The notes beneath the pieces were generated by a model that saw only the letters and a list, made by a program, of their open reading frames with translations, had not been told where the DNA came from and did no database searches. The position numbers and the translations under genes are program-made. Positions 1 through 7,088 of a DNA stretch of 7,602 bases are shown here, in pieces. Source of the DNA: AB-629-J13 sp964518835. GTDB taxonomy: Bacteria; Fidelibacterota; Marinisomatia; Marinisomatales; AB-629-J13. Positions within the stretch are counted from its first letter, which is position 1, and each line of letters opens with the position of its first letter. The DNA is taken from the NCBI GenBank assembly GCA_964518835.1, contig CAZFKU010000061.1, positions 1 to 7,602 of the forward strand, in the 5' to 3' direction.

Positions 1-849
1 GATTTAACCGGTGGAGTCATTGAAGAAGCAAGAGAACAAATCGGAAGTCAGGCAGGTTCGACAGCAGGTCAACCTATAGTCCTCCTTGACATGAATAATG
101 ACGGGGCAAAACAGTGGAGCCGTATTACAGGAGCAAATATTGGAAGAAGGATCGCCATTGTTCTGGATAATAAAGTGCACATGGCACCGTTCATCAGAGA
201 AAAAATTATTAATGGAGGAACTCAGATCGAAGGCTTTGCTGATATGAATGAAGCCAAAGATATTGCGATCGTCCTGCGGGCAGGGGCACTTCCCGTTCCC
301 GTAAATATCATTGAGGAAAGGATCGTTGGACCTTCATTGGGGGCGGATTCCGTTAGACAGGGAACTTTTTCTGTTATCGTAGGATTATGCTTAGTATTAC
401 TTTTCATGCTGGTTTATTACCGAATTGCCGGTTCCATAGCTGATTTAGCGTTGATATGGAATCTGTTACTCGTTCTGGCAGTTTTGGCTTCATTGAAAGC
501 GACTCTCACCCTTCCCGGAATTGCAGCATTGATCCTGACGGTGGGAATGTCCATTGACGCAAATGTCATCATTTTTGAACGGATTCGAGAGGAATTACGG
601 AAAGGGAAAACTCCCCGAGCAGCTGTTGATGCAGGTTATAGCAGGGCAATCACCGCCATCGTAGATGCTAATATTACTACCGTAATTGCGGCGGTGGTTT
701 TGTTCCAATTTGGTACCGGTCCTGTAAAAGGATTTGCTACAGTTTTATTTTGGGGAATCCTCATCAGCATGGTCACTGCAATTTTTGTTACACGCACTAT
801 TTTTAACTCCATCACCAAAGGAAAACAACTGAAAACGCTCAGCATATGA
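1..849 (+). CDS. secD: Protein translocase subunit SecD, C-terminal part (5' end outside window)
   Basis: Reading frame 1 is open from the first base, so the gene is cut by the window edge and about 282 residues are visible. SecD forms a complex with SecF in the inner membrane and uses the proton-motive force to help proteins finish crossing through SecYEG. The visible part starts in the end of the periplasmic P1 domain (APFIREKI near window residue 63, then LRAGALPVPVNI and VGPSLGADSV near 93-118). The membrane half of the RND-type fold follows, with hydrophobic segments and the family signature GMSIDANVIIFERIREE at about window residues 182-198. The Asp in SIDAN is the residue linked to proton coupling in the family. 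The stop codon overlaps the secF start (ATGA), which implies translational coupling. Roughly the first half of a usual SecD is missing. The identification is very safe. Confidence 0.97.
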   Translation, partial: DLTGGVIEEAREQIGSQAGSTAGQPIVLLDMNNDGAKQWSRITGANIGRRIAIVLDNKVHMAPFIREKIINGGTQIEGFADMNEAKDIAIVLRAGALPVPVNIIEERIVGPSLGADSVRQGTFSVIVGLCLVLLFMLVYYRIAGSIADLALIWNLLLVLAVLASLKATLTLPGIAALILTVGMSIDANVIIFERIREELRKGKTPRAAVDAGYSRAITAIVDANITTVIAAVVLFQFGTGPVKGFATVLFWGILISMVTAIFVTRTIFNSITKGKQLKTLSI

Positions 850-1778
850 GAATCATTAAAGAAACCCACATTAAATTTATGAGTCAGAGACGGGCAGGAT
901 TTATCCTGTCCCTGTTTTTAATTATTGTAGGAACCGGGTCGTTGGTAATGAATGGGGGTCCCAAATTAAGCATTGATTTTCAGGGAGGAACTCTGATTGC
1001 TGTTCAATTTTCTCAACCAATGGAAATTTCGCAGATCCGTTCTGCTCTTGATGCAGTTCCCATTGACGGGACAGTGTTTAATCTCAGTAAAGAAGAAATG
1101 AAACATTTCGGAGAAAAAACCAATGTTGCAATCCGTCTCACTCCACAAGAAAATGAGGGGGAACAATTTACCCAATCAGTGATTACACACCTGTCTGATT
1201 CTTTTCCAAATTTGGTGCCGGAAGAATCAAATGACTTTATCCTGACTATAGAAAAAGTGGGACCGAAAATCGGAGCTGAACTCAGCGGAAAAGCCGTTAT
1301 GGCAGTCGTATCTGCTCTCCTTTTAATATTACTTTATATTTCCATTCGTTTTGAATTTATATTTGCTCTCGGAGCCATTGTGGCTCTCTTACATGATGTC
1401 TTGATCACATTGGGAATTTTCTCCATATTGGATTATGAAATCTCACTTCCCATTATCGCCGCATTCTTAACCATTGTAGGATATTCACTAAATGACACCA
1501 TTATCATCTTTGACCGGATCAGGGAAAATATTAAATCAAATAAACGTGCTGATTATATTGATATCGTAGATAAATCCATAAATCAATCCATCAGTCGGAC
1601 TCTCATCACCTCCCTGACAACATTTTTAGTGGTTTTTATCCTGTGGGTATTTGGAGGTGAGGTTATACATCTCTTTGCATTTGCAATGATGGTGGGTGTA
1701 ATAATTGGAACCTATTCCAGCATTTATATTGCCAGCCCATTCGTTGTCCTCCTTCACAGCCGAAGCCAGAATAAATAG
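846..1778 (+). CDS. secF: Protein translocase subunit SecF
   Basis: This complete 310-residue protein is of normal length for SecF, the partner of SecD in proton-driven protein export. A first membrane segment lies at about residues 17-35. It is followed by the SecF-typical LSIDFQGGTL at 41-50 and a small periplasmic domain up to VGPKIGAEL (138-146). Five further hydrophobic segments fall between about 147 and 305. The signature VGYSLNDTIIIFDRIREN sits at 211-228 and a conserved LHDV at 182-185. The ATG lies inside the secD stop (4-bp overlap) and no other start is needed. A later Met12 is possible but would remove residues before the first membrane helix. The following 98-bp gap probably ends the Sec unit, although no convincing terminator is visible there. 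Confidence 0.97.
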   Translation: MRIIKETHIKFMSQRRAGFILSLFLIIVGTGSLVMNGGPKLSIDFQGGTLIAVQFSQPMEISQIRSALDAVPIDGTVFNLSKEEMKHFGEKTNVAIRLTPQENEGEQFTQSVITHLSDSFPNLVPEESNDFILTIEKVGPKIGAELSGKAVMAVVSALLLILLYISIRFEFIFALGAIVALLHDVLITLGIFSILDYEISLPIIAAFLTIVGYSLNDTIIIFDRIRENIKSNKRADYIDIVDKSINQSISRTLITSLTTFLVVFILWVFGGEVIHLFAFAMMVGVIIGTYSSIYIASPFVVLLHSRSQNK

Positions 1779-1876
1779 AAAACCAAGAACATCTGGAATA
1801 GATGTCACCCATTAATCGGTTTCCATCTATCAATTTGAAATCAATGGGATGAATAATAATTGATTCATAAATTGGA

Positions 1877-2419
1877 ATGACACATTCAGGTATGTTTACA
1901 AGAATAAAAAAAGAAATAGGCTATTCAGCAACAAAAACCCCCTTTGGCTTAATGGGGATTGCACATACATCTGAAGGTGTTTGCTCCATATTATTCCCTG
2001 AAGAAAAACCATTCAAGAAATCTCTCTCTCAGAAATTCCCCCATTCACAGATTTATAAAGAATCTACCGATACTTCAGGATGTGCGGACCAGTTAAGGGA
2101 ATATTTTTACGGAAAACGAATTACCTTTGAATTGGACTTGGATCTGGATTTACCTCTATTTCATTTAAAAGCACTGAATGCTGTAAGGACAATTCCATAC
2201 GGAATAACGTTATCCTATAAAGATATCGCCTTTAAAACCGGGAATCCAGCGGCTGTACGAGCTGTCGGCAATGCCAATGCCCGTAATCCAGTTCCATTGG
2301 TTATTCCCTGTCATCGGGTAATAAAACATGATGGAAGTCTGGGAGGGTACGGTGGAAAACTTGAGCGGAAAATTTTCCTTCTTGAACACGAAAAAAGAAA
2401 TCACCAGATTTTAAATTAG
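1877..2419 (+). CDS. ogt: Methylated-DNA--protein-cysteine S-methyltransferase (O6-alkylguanine repair)
   Basis: This is a cytoplasmic suicide repair protein that moves the alkyl group from O6-alkylguanine (or O4-alkylthymine) in DNA onto its own cysteine. The 180 residues match the Ogt/MGMT layout. A poorly conserved N-terminal domain covers about residues 18-92 and the helix-turn-helix-type catalytic domain about 94-172. The active-site motif IPCHRVI is at 143-149 with Cys145. The upstream VRAVGNAN..NP stretch (127-138) supplies the base-flipping Arg128, and SLGGYGGKLERK (154-165) is also typical. No Ada-type regulatory domain is present, so this is the stand-alone form. The start is uncertain: ATG at 1877 has no clear Shine-Dalgarno, and Met6 (ATG at 1892) is an alternative. 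The DUF502 gene begins 4 bp after the stop, so the two are probably co-transcribed. The function is safe; ogt is used as a generic symbol. Confidence 0.93.
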   Translation: MTHSGMFTRIKKEIGYSATKTPFGLMGIAHTSEGVCSILFPEEKPFKKSLSQKFPHSQIYKESTDTSGCADQLREYFYGKRITFELDLDLDLPLFHLKALNAVRTIPYGITLSYKDIAFKTGNPAAVRAVGNANARNPVPLVIPCHRVIKHDGSLGGYGGKLERKIFLLEHEKRNHQILN

Positions 2420-2423
2420 GTCA

Positions 2424-3002
2424 ATGATCTCCCATTTAAGACGTGTGATTTTAACAGGATTATTGGCAATTGTTCCCGTTGCACTCACCTTTTACATCCT
2501 GAAATTAATTTTTTCCTTTTTGGACAACCTGACATCTCCCATTTTGGGGGATATTTATATCCCGGGACTGGGAATATTACTTACCTTACTCCTTGTCTAT
2601 TTTTTAGGATTATTTATCACAAACTTATTAGGGAAACGGTTTTTACATTGGCTTGAAACTGTGATAAAAAATATTCCATTAGTGAATACCATTTACAACA
2701 CAATCAAACAAATAACTCAAGCGTTCACCGGGACAACCGGGAAAAACTTTCAAAGCGTGGTATATATGGAATACCCTCGAAAAGATTTATGGACTTTGGC
2801 ATTTGTTACGGGGGAATCAAAAAATGAAAAGAACGAAGAATTTTATCACCTGTTCGTGCCCACTACACCCAATCCTACTTCAGGTGTTTTCATCGTGATT
2901 CCAAAAAAAGATGCCAAGGAAACAGGACTGACTGTTGAGGAAGCGCTGAAAAGCGTCATTTCCGGCGGGATGCTTGCTCCAAAACAACACAATTTAAACT
3001 AA
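2424..3002 (+). CDS. DUF502 family inner-membrane protein
   Basis: The 192-residue protein belongs to the DUF502 (COG2928) family, whose biochemical role is not established. Two strong hydrophobic segments at about residues 8-35 and 46-70 should anchor it in the inner membrane, and the remainder is soluble. Family-typical stretches are the opening RRVILTGLLAIVPVALTFYI, the IPLVNTIYNTIKQ segment (84-96), the VPTTPNPTSGVFIVIP loop (145-160) and SGGML near the C-terminus (180-184). The ATG follows the ogt stop by 4 bp, with a short AGG overlapping the ogt end as the only ribosome-binding hint. The fatty acid kinase fusion starts 11 bp after its stop. Its place in a unit with acyl-phosphate and plsY genes fits a membrane-related role, but that is inference only. 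Confidence 0.9.
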   Translation: MISHLRRVILTGLLAIVPVALTFYILKLIFSFLDNLTSPILGDIYIPGLGILLTLLLVYFLGLFITNLLGKRFLHWLETVIKNIPLVNTIYNTIKQITQAFTGTTGKNFQSVVYMEYPRKDLWTLAFVTGESKNEKNEEFYHLFVPTTPNPTSGVFIVIPKKDAKETGLTVEEALKSVISGGMLAPKQHNLN

Positions 3003-3013
3003 TAGAAACAGAG

Positions 3014-4804
3014 TTGGGTATTCACTACATAGATGGTAAACGATTCCACAACTCGTTATCTGCCGGTATAAGACGCCTTTTATCCAGACAAGATTACCTG
3101 AATAAAATCAATGTATTTCCCGTTCCTGACAGTGACACCGGAACCAATATGGGGTTTACAATGTCTGCGGTTGAAAACAGTCTTTCCATGGATGATAATG
3201 GGTCAATCACTGCTATGGCGGATGGAATTGCAGAATTAACTATCAATAATGCCCGGGGAAATTCCGGAGCAATTCTTGCTCAATTTTTTGCTGGATTTGC
3301 TGAAGGTGTAAAAGACAAATCCAAACTTACATCCATAGAATTTTCTGATGCGTTGCAAGTAGCAAAGGAGTTTTCTTATGATGCATTGATGAAACCGAAA
3401 GAAGGAACAATATTAACGGTTATCACTGATTGGATTAATGCTATTCAAAAAGTTAGTTCCTCCATTCATGACTTCAAAAATTTATTAACACATGGATACA
3501 ATGAATCTTTAAAATCACTTGCTGAAACACCTAAAAAACTGGATGTTCTTTTGAAAGCTGGAGTCGTTGACGCCGGTGCCCAGGGATTTGTAGATATTCT
3601 GGATGGAATCAATACCTTTATCCACAAAGGAACAGTTGAGGAAAGGACTGTAGAAATTCCCGATGTAAGTCCTGTTGTAGAGGCTGTTGCGTTCAATGAA
3701 AAATTTAGGTATTGTACCGAATGTCTCATTAATGGAAATGAATTAGATCGTTCCATCCTGAAAAATAAATTAACGGAATGGGGCGATTCAATTGTGGTTG
3801 CCGGCGGTCATTCAAAATTGAAAGTTCATATTCATACTGACCACCCCAAAAAAGTGATAAATATGTGTCAGAAATATGGAAAAGTTTCAGATGAAAAGGC
3901 AGACGATATGCTGCGGCAACAGCATGATGCTCATGGTACCCATCAGGATATCGCTGTTCTGGTGGATTCAGGTTGCGATTTACCGGAAGATATTCTCCGT
4001 AAATTTAATATCCACATGATACCGGTAAGATTAAATTTTGGTCCGGAACATTTTGTGGATAAAGTAACCATCACTTCTGGCGAATTTTGGGAGAAATTAG
4101 AAACCAACTCCCATCATCCTCAAACTTCACAACCTACACCGGGAGATTTTTTACGCCAGTACCAATTATTGTCCAGCCATTATAAACAGGCAATTTCAAT
4201 TCATATTCCGGCAAATCTAAGCGGAACATTTCAATCTGCAACTCTTGCATCTCAAAAAATGGATTCAATGCCTATTTCTGTGATTGACTCCCAAAACGGT
4301 TCGATTGGAATAGGACTGATTGCCATTCGAATTGCCGAAGCCATCTCTGCAGGAAAAACCATGGATGAAATTCTCACCATCACAGAAGAATCCATTAAAA
4401 ATACCACACTTTTTCTTGGGCTGAAAACTCTTGAATTTGGTGTACGGGGAGGGCGGGTCCCGGCATCGGTAAAGAAAATTGCTGATCTGCTGAGGATAAA
4501 TCCCATTCTATCATTCACCTCAAAAGGAATTAAACCCGTAGGTAAAACATTCGGGCGGAAAAATATCATTGGAAAATTCAAACAATATGTTGAAAATACG
4601 ATTAACTGGGATCATCCCTTAAGAATCGGGATCTCTCATGCGAATTGTGAAGAAAAAGCATTGGAATTCCAGAATGATTTCATCCAAAAAGTCGGAAAAG
4701 AAAATGTCTTTGTGTCTGAAGTGGGTCCGGGGTTAGGCACACATAGCGGTCCCGGGGCAATGGTAATAGCAACCCAATCACTCAAGGATTCACTCAATGA
4801 TTAG
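3014..4804 (+). CDS. Fused fatty acid kinase: FakA-like DAK2 domain plus FakB-like DegV domain
   Basis: This 596-residue protein joins two partners that are separate in Firmicutes. Residues about 1-205 are a DAK2/DhaL-type ATP-binding kinase domain, with NVFPVPDSDTGTNM at 33-46 (Asp39 and Asp41 as expected metal ligands), NARGNSGAIL at 79-88 and VDAGAQGF at 185-192. Residues about 228-300 match the FakA middle domain, with YCTE (Cys234) and KVHIHTDHP (His272, His274), positions matching residues I recall as zinc ligands in FakA. Residues about 312-594 are a DegV/EDD fatty-acid-binding domain. It has VLVDSGCDLP, TSQPTPGDF (371-379), ANLSGTFQS (400-408), RGGRVP (Arg481) and GPGLGTHSGPGA (His577), which cover the Thr, Ser, Arg and His that bind the fatty acid carboxylate in FakB. 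The expected reaction is fatty acid plus ATP giving acyl-phosphate. The start is TTG at 3014: no ATG fits, and homologues of this family begin just before the YIDGKR segment. The 3' end overlaps plsY by 8 bp. Fusion and domains are clear; substrate is inferred. Confidence 0.9.
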   Translation: MGIHYIDGKRFHNSLSAGIRRLLSRQDYLNKINVFPVPDSDTGTNMGFTMSAVENSLSMDDNGSITAMADGIAELTINNARGNSGAILAQFFAGFAEGVKDKSKLTSIEFSDALQVAKEFSYDALMKPKEGTILTVITDWINAIQKVSSSIHDFKNLLTHGYNESLKSLAETPKKLDVLLKAGVVDAGAQGFVDILDGINTFIHKGTVEERTVEIPDVSPVVEAVAFNEKFRYCTECLINGNELDRSILKNKLTEWGDSIVVAGGHSKLKVHIHTDHPKKVINMCQKYGKVSDEKADDMLRQQHDAHGTHQDIAVLVDSGCDLPEDILRKFNIHMIPVRLNFGPEHFVDKVTITSGEFWEKLETNSHHPQTSQPTPGDFLRQYQLLSSHYKQAISIHIPANLSGTFQSATLASQKMDSMPISVIDSQNGSIGIGLIAIRIAEAISAGKTMDEILTITEESIKNTTLFLGLKTLEFGVRGGRVPASVKKIADLLRINPILSFTSKGIKPVGKTFGRKNIIGKFKQYVENTINWDHPLRIGISHANCEEKALEFQNDFIQKVGKENVFVSEVGPGLGTHSGPGAMVIATQSLKDSLND

Positions 4805-5462
4805 TCCTTGGATCATTTTTATCCTGATTTTATTTTTCAGCTATGTGACCGGTTCTACTCCAACCAGCATCATCGTGGGAAAGGCTACAAAAGGAATTGA
4901 CATTCGGGAACATGGCAGCGGGAATGCAGGAGGGACAAATGTCTTCCGTGTTTTAGGATGGAAACCTGCCCTCATCGTCGTCATTGTGGACGTGTTCAAA
5001 GGCTGGCTTCCGGCAATGGTTTATGCAAAGATTGGTTTGATATATACACCCTTGAACGATTTGGGGATTTTACAAATTCTATGCGGTTTTTCTGCAGTAC
5101 TTGGACACACCTATCCATTATTTGCAGGTTTTAAAGGCGGTAAAGGTGTAGGGACTTTAGGAGGTATGCTGATTGCGCTTTTTCCCGTTGCTATTCCTCT
5201 TTGTCTCCTTGTTTTTGCAATCACATTGATATTAACCGGTTATGTTTCCCTTGGTTCAATTTTAGCCTCCTCTTCCCTGCCAGTTTTCATATTTATCCTG
5301 CCAGTAGTCACATCCATTGCATCTCCTTCCCTTTCCCTATTGGTCTTCTCTTTACTAATCCCGTGGTTCGTTATTTATACTCACAGGAGCAATATTTCCC
5401 GATTACGAAACGGAACGGAAAATCAATTTAAAAAAGCAATGGTTTTCCGAAGAAATTCCTAA
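4797..5462 (+). CDS. plsY: Acyl-phosphate:glycerol-3-phosphate acyltransferase PlsY
   Basis: PlsY is an integral inner-membrane enzyme that transfers the acyl group of acyl-phosphate to sn-glycerol-3-phosphate to make lysophosphatidate, the first step of phospholipid synthesis. The 221 residues are close to the usual length, with several strongly hydrophobic segments. The conserved loops are all present: GSTPTS near the N-terminus (19-24), GSGNAGGTNVFRVLG at 40-54, GHTYPLFAGFKGGKGV at 103-118 (glycerol-3-phosphate and phosphate-binding region) and HRSNISRLRNGTE at 196-208. The second loop reads GGTN where many family members read GATN. The start lies inside the last codons of the fatty acid kinase fusion (8-bp overlap), which implies translational coupling to the enzyme that should make its substrate. 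The stop overlaps the end of the convergent outer-membrane protein gene by 4 bp. Confidence 0.96.
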   Translation: MISPWIIFILILFFSYVTGSTPTSIIVGKATKGIDIREHGSGNAGGTNVFRVLGWKPALIVVIVDVFKGWLPAMVYAKIGLIYTPLNDLGILQILCGFSAVLGHTYPLFAGFKGGKGVGTLGGMLIALFPVAIPLCLLVFAITLILTGYVSLGSILASSSLPVFIFILPVVTSIASPSLSLLVFSLLIPWFVIYTHRSNISRLRNGTENQFKKAMVFRRNS

Positions 5463-6730
5463 TTTTGACCGGTGGGATGGATAAAATAAGACCCGTGGGG
5501 ATTAAAACCAAAATCTATTCCAATCACACCTGCACCTGAAATAAAAAACCGAATTCCTGATCCGAACCCAATAATCCCACTCTTTAAATCCAACGAATTC
5601 AGTTTTTTAACACTAATTCCCGCATCTACAAAATAGACAATATCAATTCCCAGTTCCGTACCTCCATAATCTTTGCGGGGGAGTAACGTGTGCTGAAGCT
5701 GGATACTTTCAAAAATGGCATGTATCCCTTCTATTTTATTTTGAAATGGTTCTGGATTTTGCCAGGGTATGGGAGAATATCCTCTCACAAAATCTTCTCC
5801 GCCGATATACACATTAGCAAATGGGGGAATAAATTCCGGAGTTTGATAAAACACAGATGATTTGATGGAAACCACCGGATTTCCGAATTGCTCAGAGATT
5901 TGAAAATAACGACTGTAATTGTATCCAATCTGGTAATAGTTTTGTGAATTCTTTAATCCAAACCGTGGTTTAAAATGGAAGAGTAAATGGTGTCCTTTTG
6001 TAGGATCAACGAAAACATCACGGGTATCAAATTGATAATTGAATGCAGTATAAAAATAATCATAATCATTAGAAAATTCTTCTAATTCCCAGCGTTCGCC
6101 AACTGAAACATCAACAGTATCCAATGCAATGGATTCCACTCCCATTTTGATTTGATATTTATGATTCTCCCCCCGATAAAATCCGCTGCCGATATACCAC
6201 CCTTTTTCTCCATAATCATAAGCATAAACTGAACCATCCGTATGATAATTATACAATCCCAAGTCTATAGAAACATGATCTCCTGCAATCCAGGGATCTT
6301 TAAAATCAAAGAACCATGTCTTTTCCTGACCTAAAAGCAAACCAAATGTCAATTTTTCATTCAATCCTCTAAAATTGATGTAAGCAATACCTCCACCATA
6401 TGAAAATCCTTTTCCTTCGTCATAGTCAATTAATGGAAACGGGATAAACCTGAATGTTTCTACTACCGTTACAGTATAGACAGAATTTTGGACTGAAATA
6501 TCAACAGTGGAGAAAAGGCCAAGGTTATAAATTCTATTTCTGTCTTTTTCCAAAATAGTTTCATCCAATTCTGCGGGAATTGGATGTTGAATTTCCCGAA
6601 GGATTATATGTTCCTTGGTATATTGATTACCCAAGATCAGGACGGATTGAACAGAAACAGCCTGAAGAAAATTTCCCAGAAAGATCAAGATTAACCAATA
6701 ACTACAAACTCGGTGAGGATCCACAACCAT
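5459..6730 (-). CDS. Omp85/BamA-superfamily outer-membrane beta-barrel protein with one POTRA domain
   Basis: The 423-residue protein begins with a likely signal peptide: Arg7, a hydrophobic stretch at about residues 10-24, and probable cleavage near AVSVQ. A single POTRA-like module follows at about 28-92 (SVLILGNQYTKEHIILRE, then NRIYNLGLFSTVDISVQ), and then a long beta-barrel region from about 105 to 420 rich in alternating aromatic and glycine residues. The superfamily hallmark VRGY is at 315-318 within GGEDFVRGYSP, and a DTRDVFVDPTKG stretch (235-246) is typical of this barrel. Full BamA has about five POTRAs and TamA three, so this is a short paralogue of unknown substrate and probably not the essential BamA. 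The ATG at 6730 is the furthest upstream start because an in-frame TGA precedes it; it has no Shine-Dalgarno, and GTG at codon 3 is possible. An intrinsic terminator ends only 23 bp upstream. Confidence 0.88.
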   Translation of the reverse strand: MVVDPHRVCSYWLILIFLGNFLQAVSVQSVLILGNQYTKEHIILREIQHPIPAELDETILEKDRNRIYNLGLFSTVDISVQNSVYTVTVVETFRFIPFPLIDYDEGKGFSYGGGIAYINFRGLNEKLTFGLLLGQEKTWFFDFKDPWIAGDHVSIDLGLYNYHTDGSVYAYDYGEKGWYIGSGFYRGENHKYQIKMGVESIALDTVDVSVGERWELEEFSNDYDYFYTAFNYQFDTRDVFVDPTKGHHLLFHFKPRFGLKNSQNYYQIGYNYSRYFQISEQFGNPVVSIKSSVFYQTPEFIPPFANVYIGGEDFVRGYSPIPWQNPEPFQNKIEGIHAIFESIQLQHTLLPRKDYGGTELGIDIVYFVDAGISVKKLNSLDLKSGIIGFGSGIRFFISGAGVIGIDFGFNPHGSYFIHPTGQN

Positions 6731-6753
6731 TGAAATATTTTGATAATTTCAGC

Positions 6754-6785
6754 AAAAAAAAAGGTCTTCAAATGAAGACCTTTTT
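6754..6785 (-). terminator. Strong intrinsic terminator of the small-protein gene
   Basis: A perfect 12-bp stem (6758-6769 with 6774-6785, core GGTCTTC/GAAGACC) closes a 4-nt loop. On the minus strand it runs into nine consecutive T residues (6754-6762, counting those shared with the stem). It begins 17 bp after the stop of the small gene at 6803, where a factor-independent terminator is expected. On the plus strand the T-run is only five long and belongs to the stem, so the main direction is minus. The U-tract ends 23 bp before the start codon of the next minus-strand gene. Confidence 0.9.
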
Positions 6786-6802
6786 AATTCACTGTGGATG
6801 TG

Positions 6803-7030
6803 CTATTTTCTTCCTCGTGCCATTTTCGATCTGGCGACATTTCCGCCTTTATCAATATAATAAAGATATCCAGCTTCTCGTTGGACTCCTGCACTTGCTA
6901 CTTGTTCTGCATTTCCACCACCTTTTCTGCCTCTGGACATCTTGGAACGCCATACATTTCCATCTTTTCCAAGATAGTAAAGATATCCTGATTCTTTTGA
7001 AACTCCAGTGGTTTTTACAACTTCTGCCAT
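6803..7030 (-). CDS. Small basic protein with two tandem GYLYY-RSKM-RGRK modules
   Basis: I cannot assign a function. The 75 residues consist of two copies of one 35-residue module (2-36 and 41-75) joined by GGGN. Both copies have the plan AE..V...GV..E.GYLYY..K.GNV.RSKM.RGRK, with 23 of 35 positions identical by my alignment. The KDGN/KGGN in the middle suggests a tight turn between two beta strands (GYLYY and NVxRSKM), and each module ends in a basic RGRK tail that could bind nucleic acid or ribosomes. No signal peptide or membrane segment is visible. The gene is supported by a strong Shine-Dalgarno, a good promoter, the internal repeat and a strong terminator right after the stop. I have an impression of similar single-module small proteins in other uncultured bacteria, but cannot verify it. 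Confidence 0.85.
   Translation of the reverse strand: MAEVVKTTGVSKESGYLYYLGKDGNVWRSKMSRGRKGGGNAEQVASAGVQREAGYLYYIDKGGNVARSKMARGRK
6806..7027 (-). repeat. In-gene tandem duplication encoding two 35-residue modules
   Basis: The first module is encoded by 6923-7027 and the second by 6806-6910, an offset of 117 bp (39 codons). Most of the DNA has diverged, but short identical patches remain, such as GGATATCTTTA at the GYLY codons of both copies. Protein identity (about two thirds) exceeds what the drifted third positions suggest, which points to an old duplication held by selection on the protein. Confidence 0.85.
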
Positions 7031-7035
7031 AATTA

Positions 7036-7040
7036 CTCCT
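7036..7040 (-). promoter_or_regulatory. Shine-Dalgarno of the small-protein gene
   Basis: AGGAG on the minus strand, extended upstream as CGAGGAG, lies 5 nt before the ATG at 7030. It is the only textbook ribosome-binding site in the window; the other genes have weak or no such signal. It fixes the start of the 75-residue protein. Confidence 0.85.
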
Positions 7041-7088
7041 CGATTAATTGTTAGTTAAATGATTTTATTGAAAGTACAATCTCAGACA

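Noticed and set aside
222..869. Minus-strand ORFs opposite secD
   Set aside because: They are shadows of the strongly conserved secD frame; their translations show no family resemblance.
1789..1805. Perfect 6-bp hairpin (ACATCT, GGAAT, AGATGT) after secF
   Set aside because: The stem is short and AT-rich and is followed by CACCC, not a T-run, so it does not qualify as a terminator of the secDF unit.
6580..7032. 150-codon plus-strand ORF
   Set aside because: It runs antisense through the Omp85 start, the terminator and the whole small-protein gene, has low-complexity Leu/Phe/His content and no start signals. The minus-strand genes explain this DNA.
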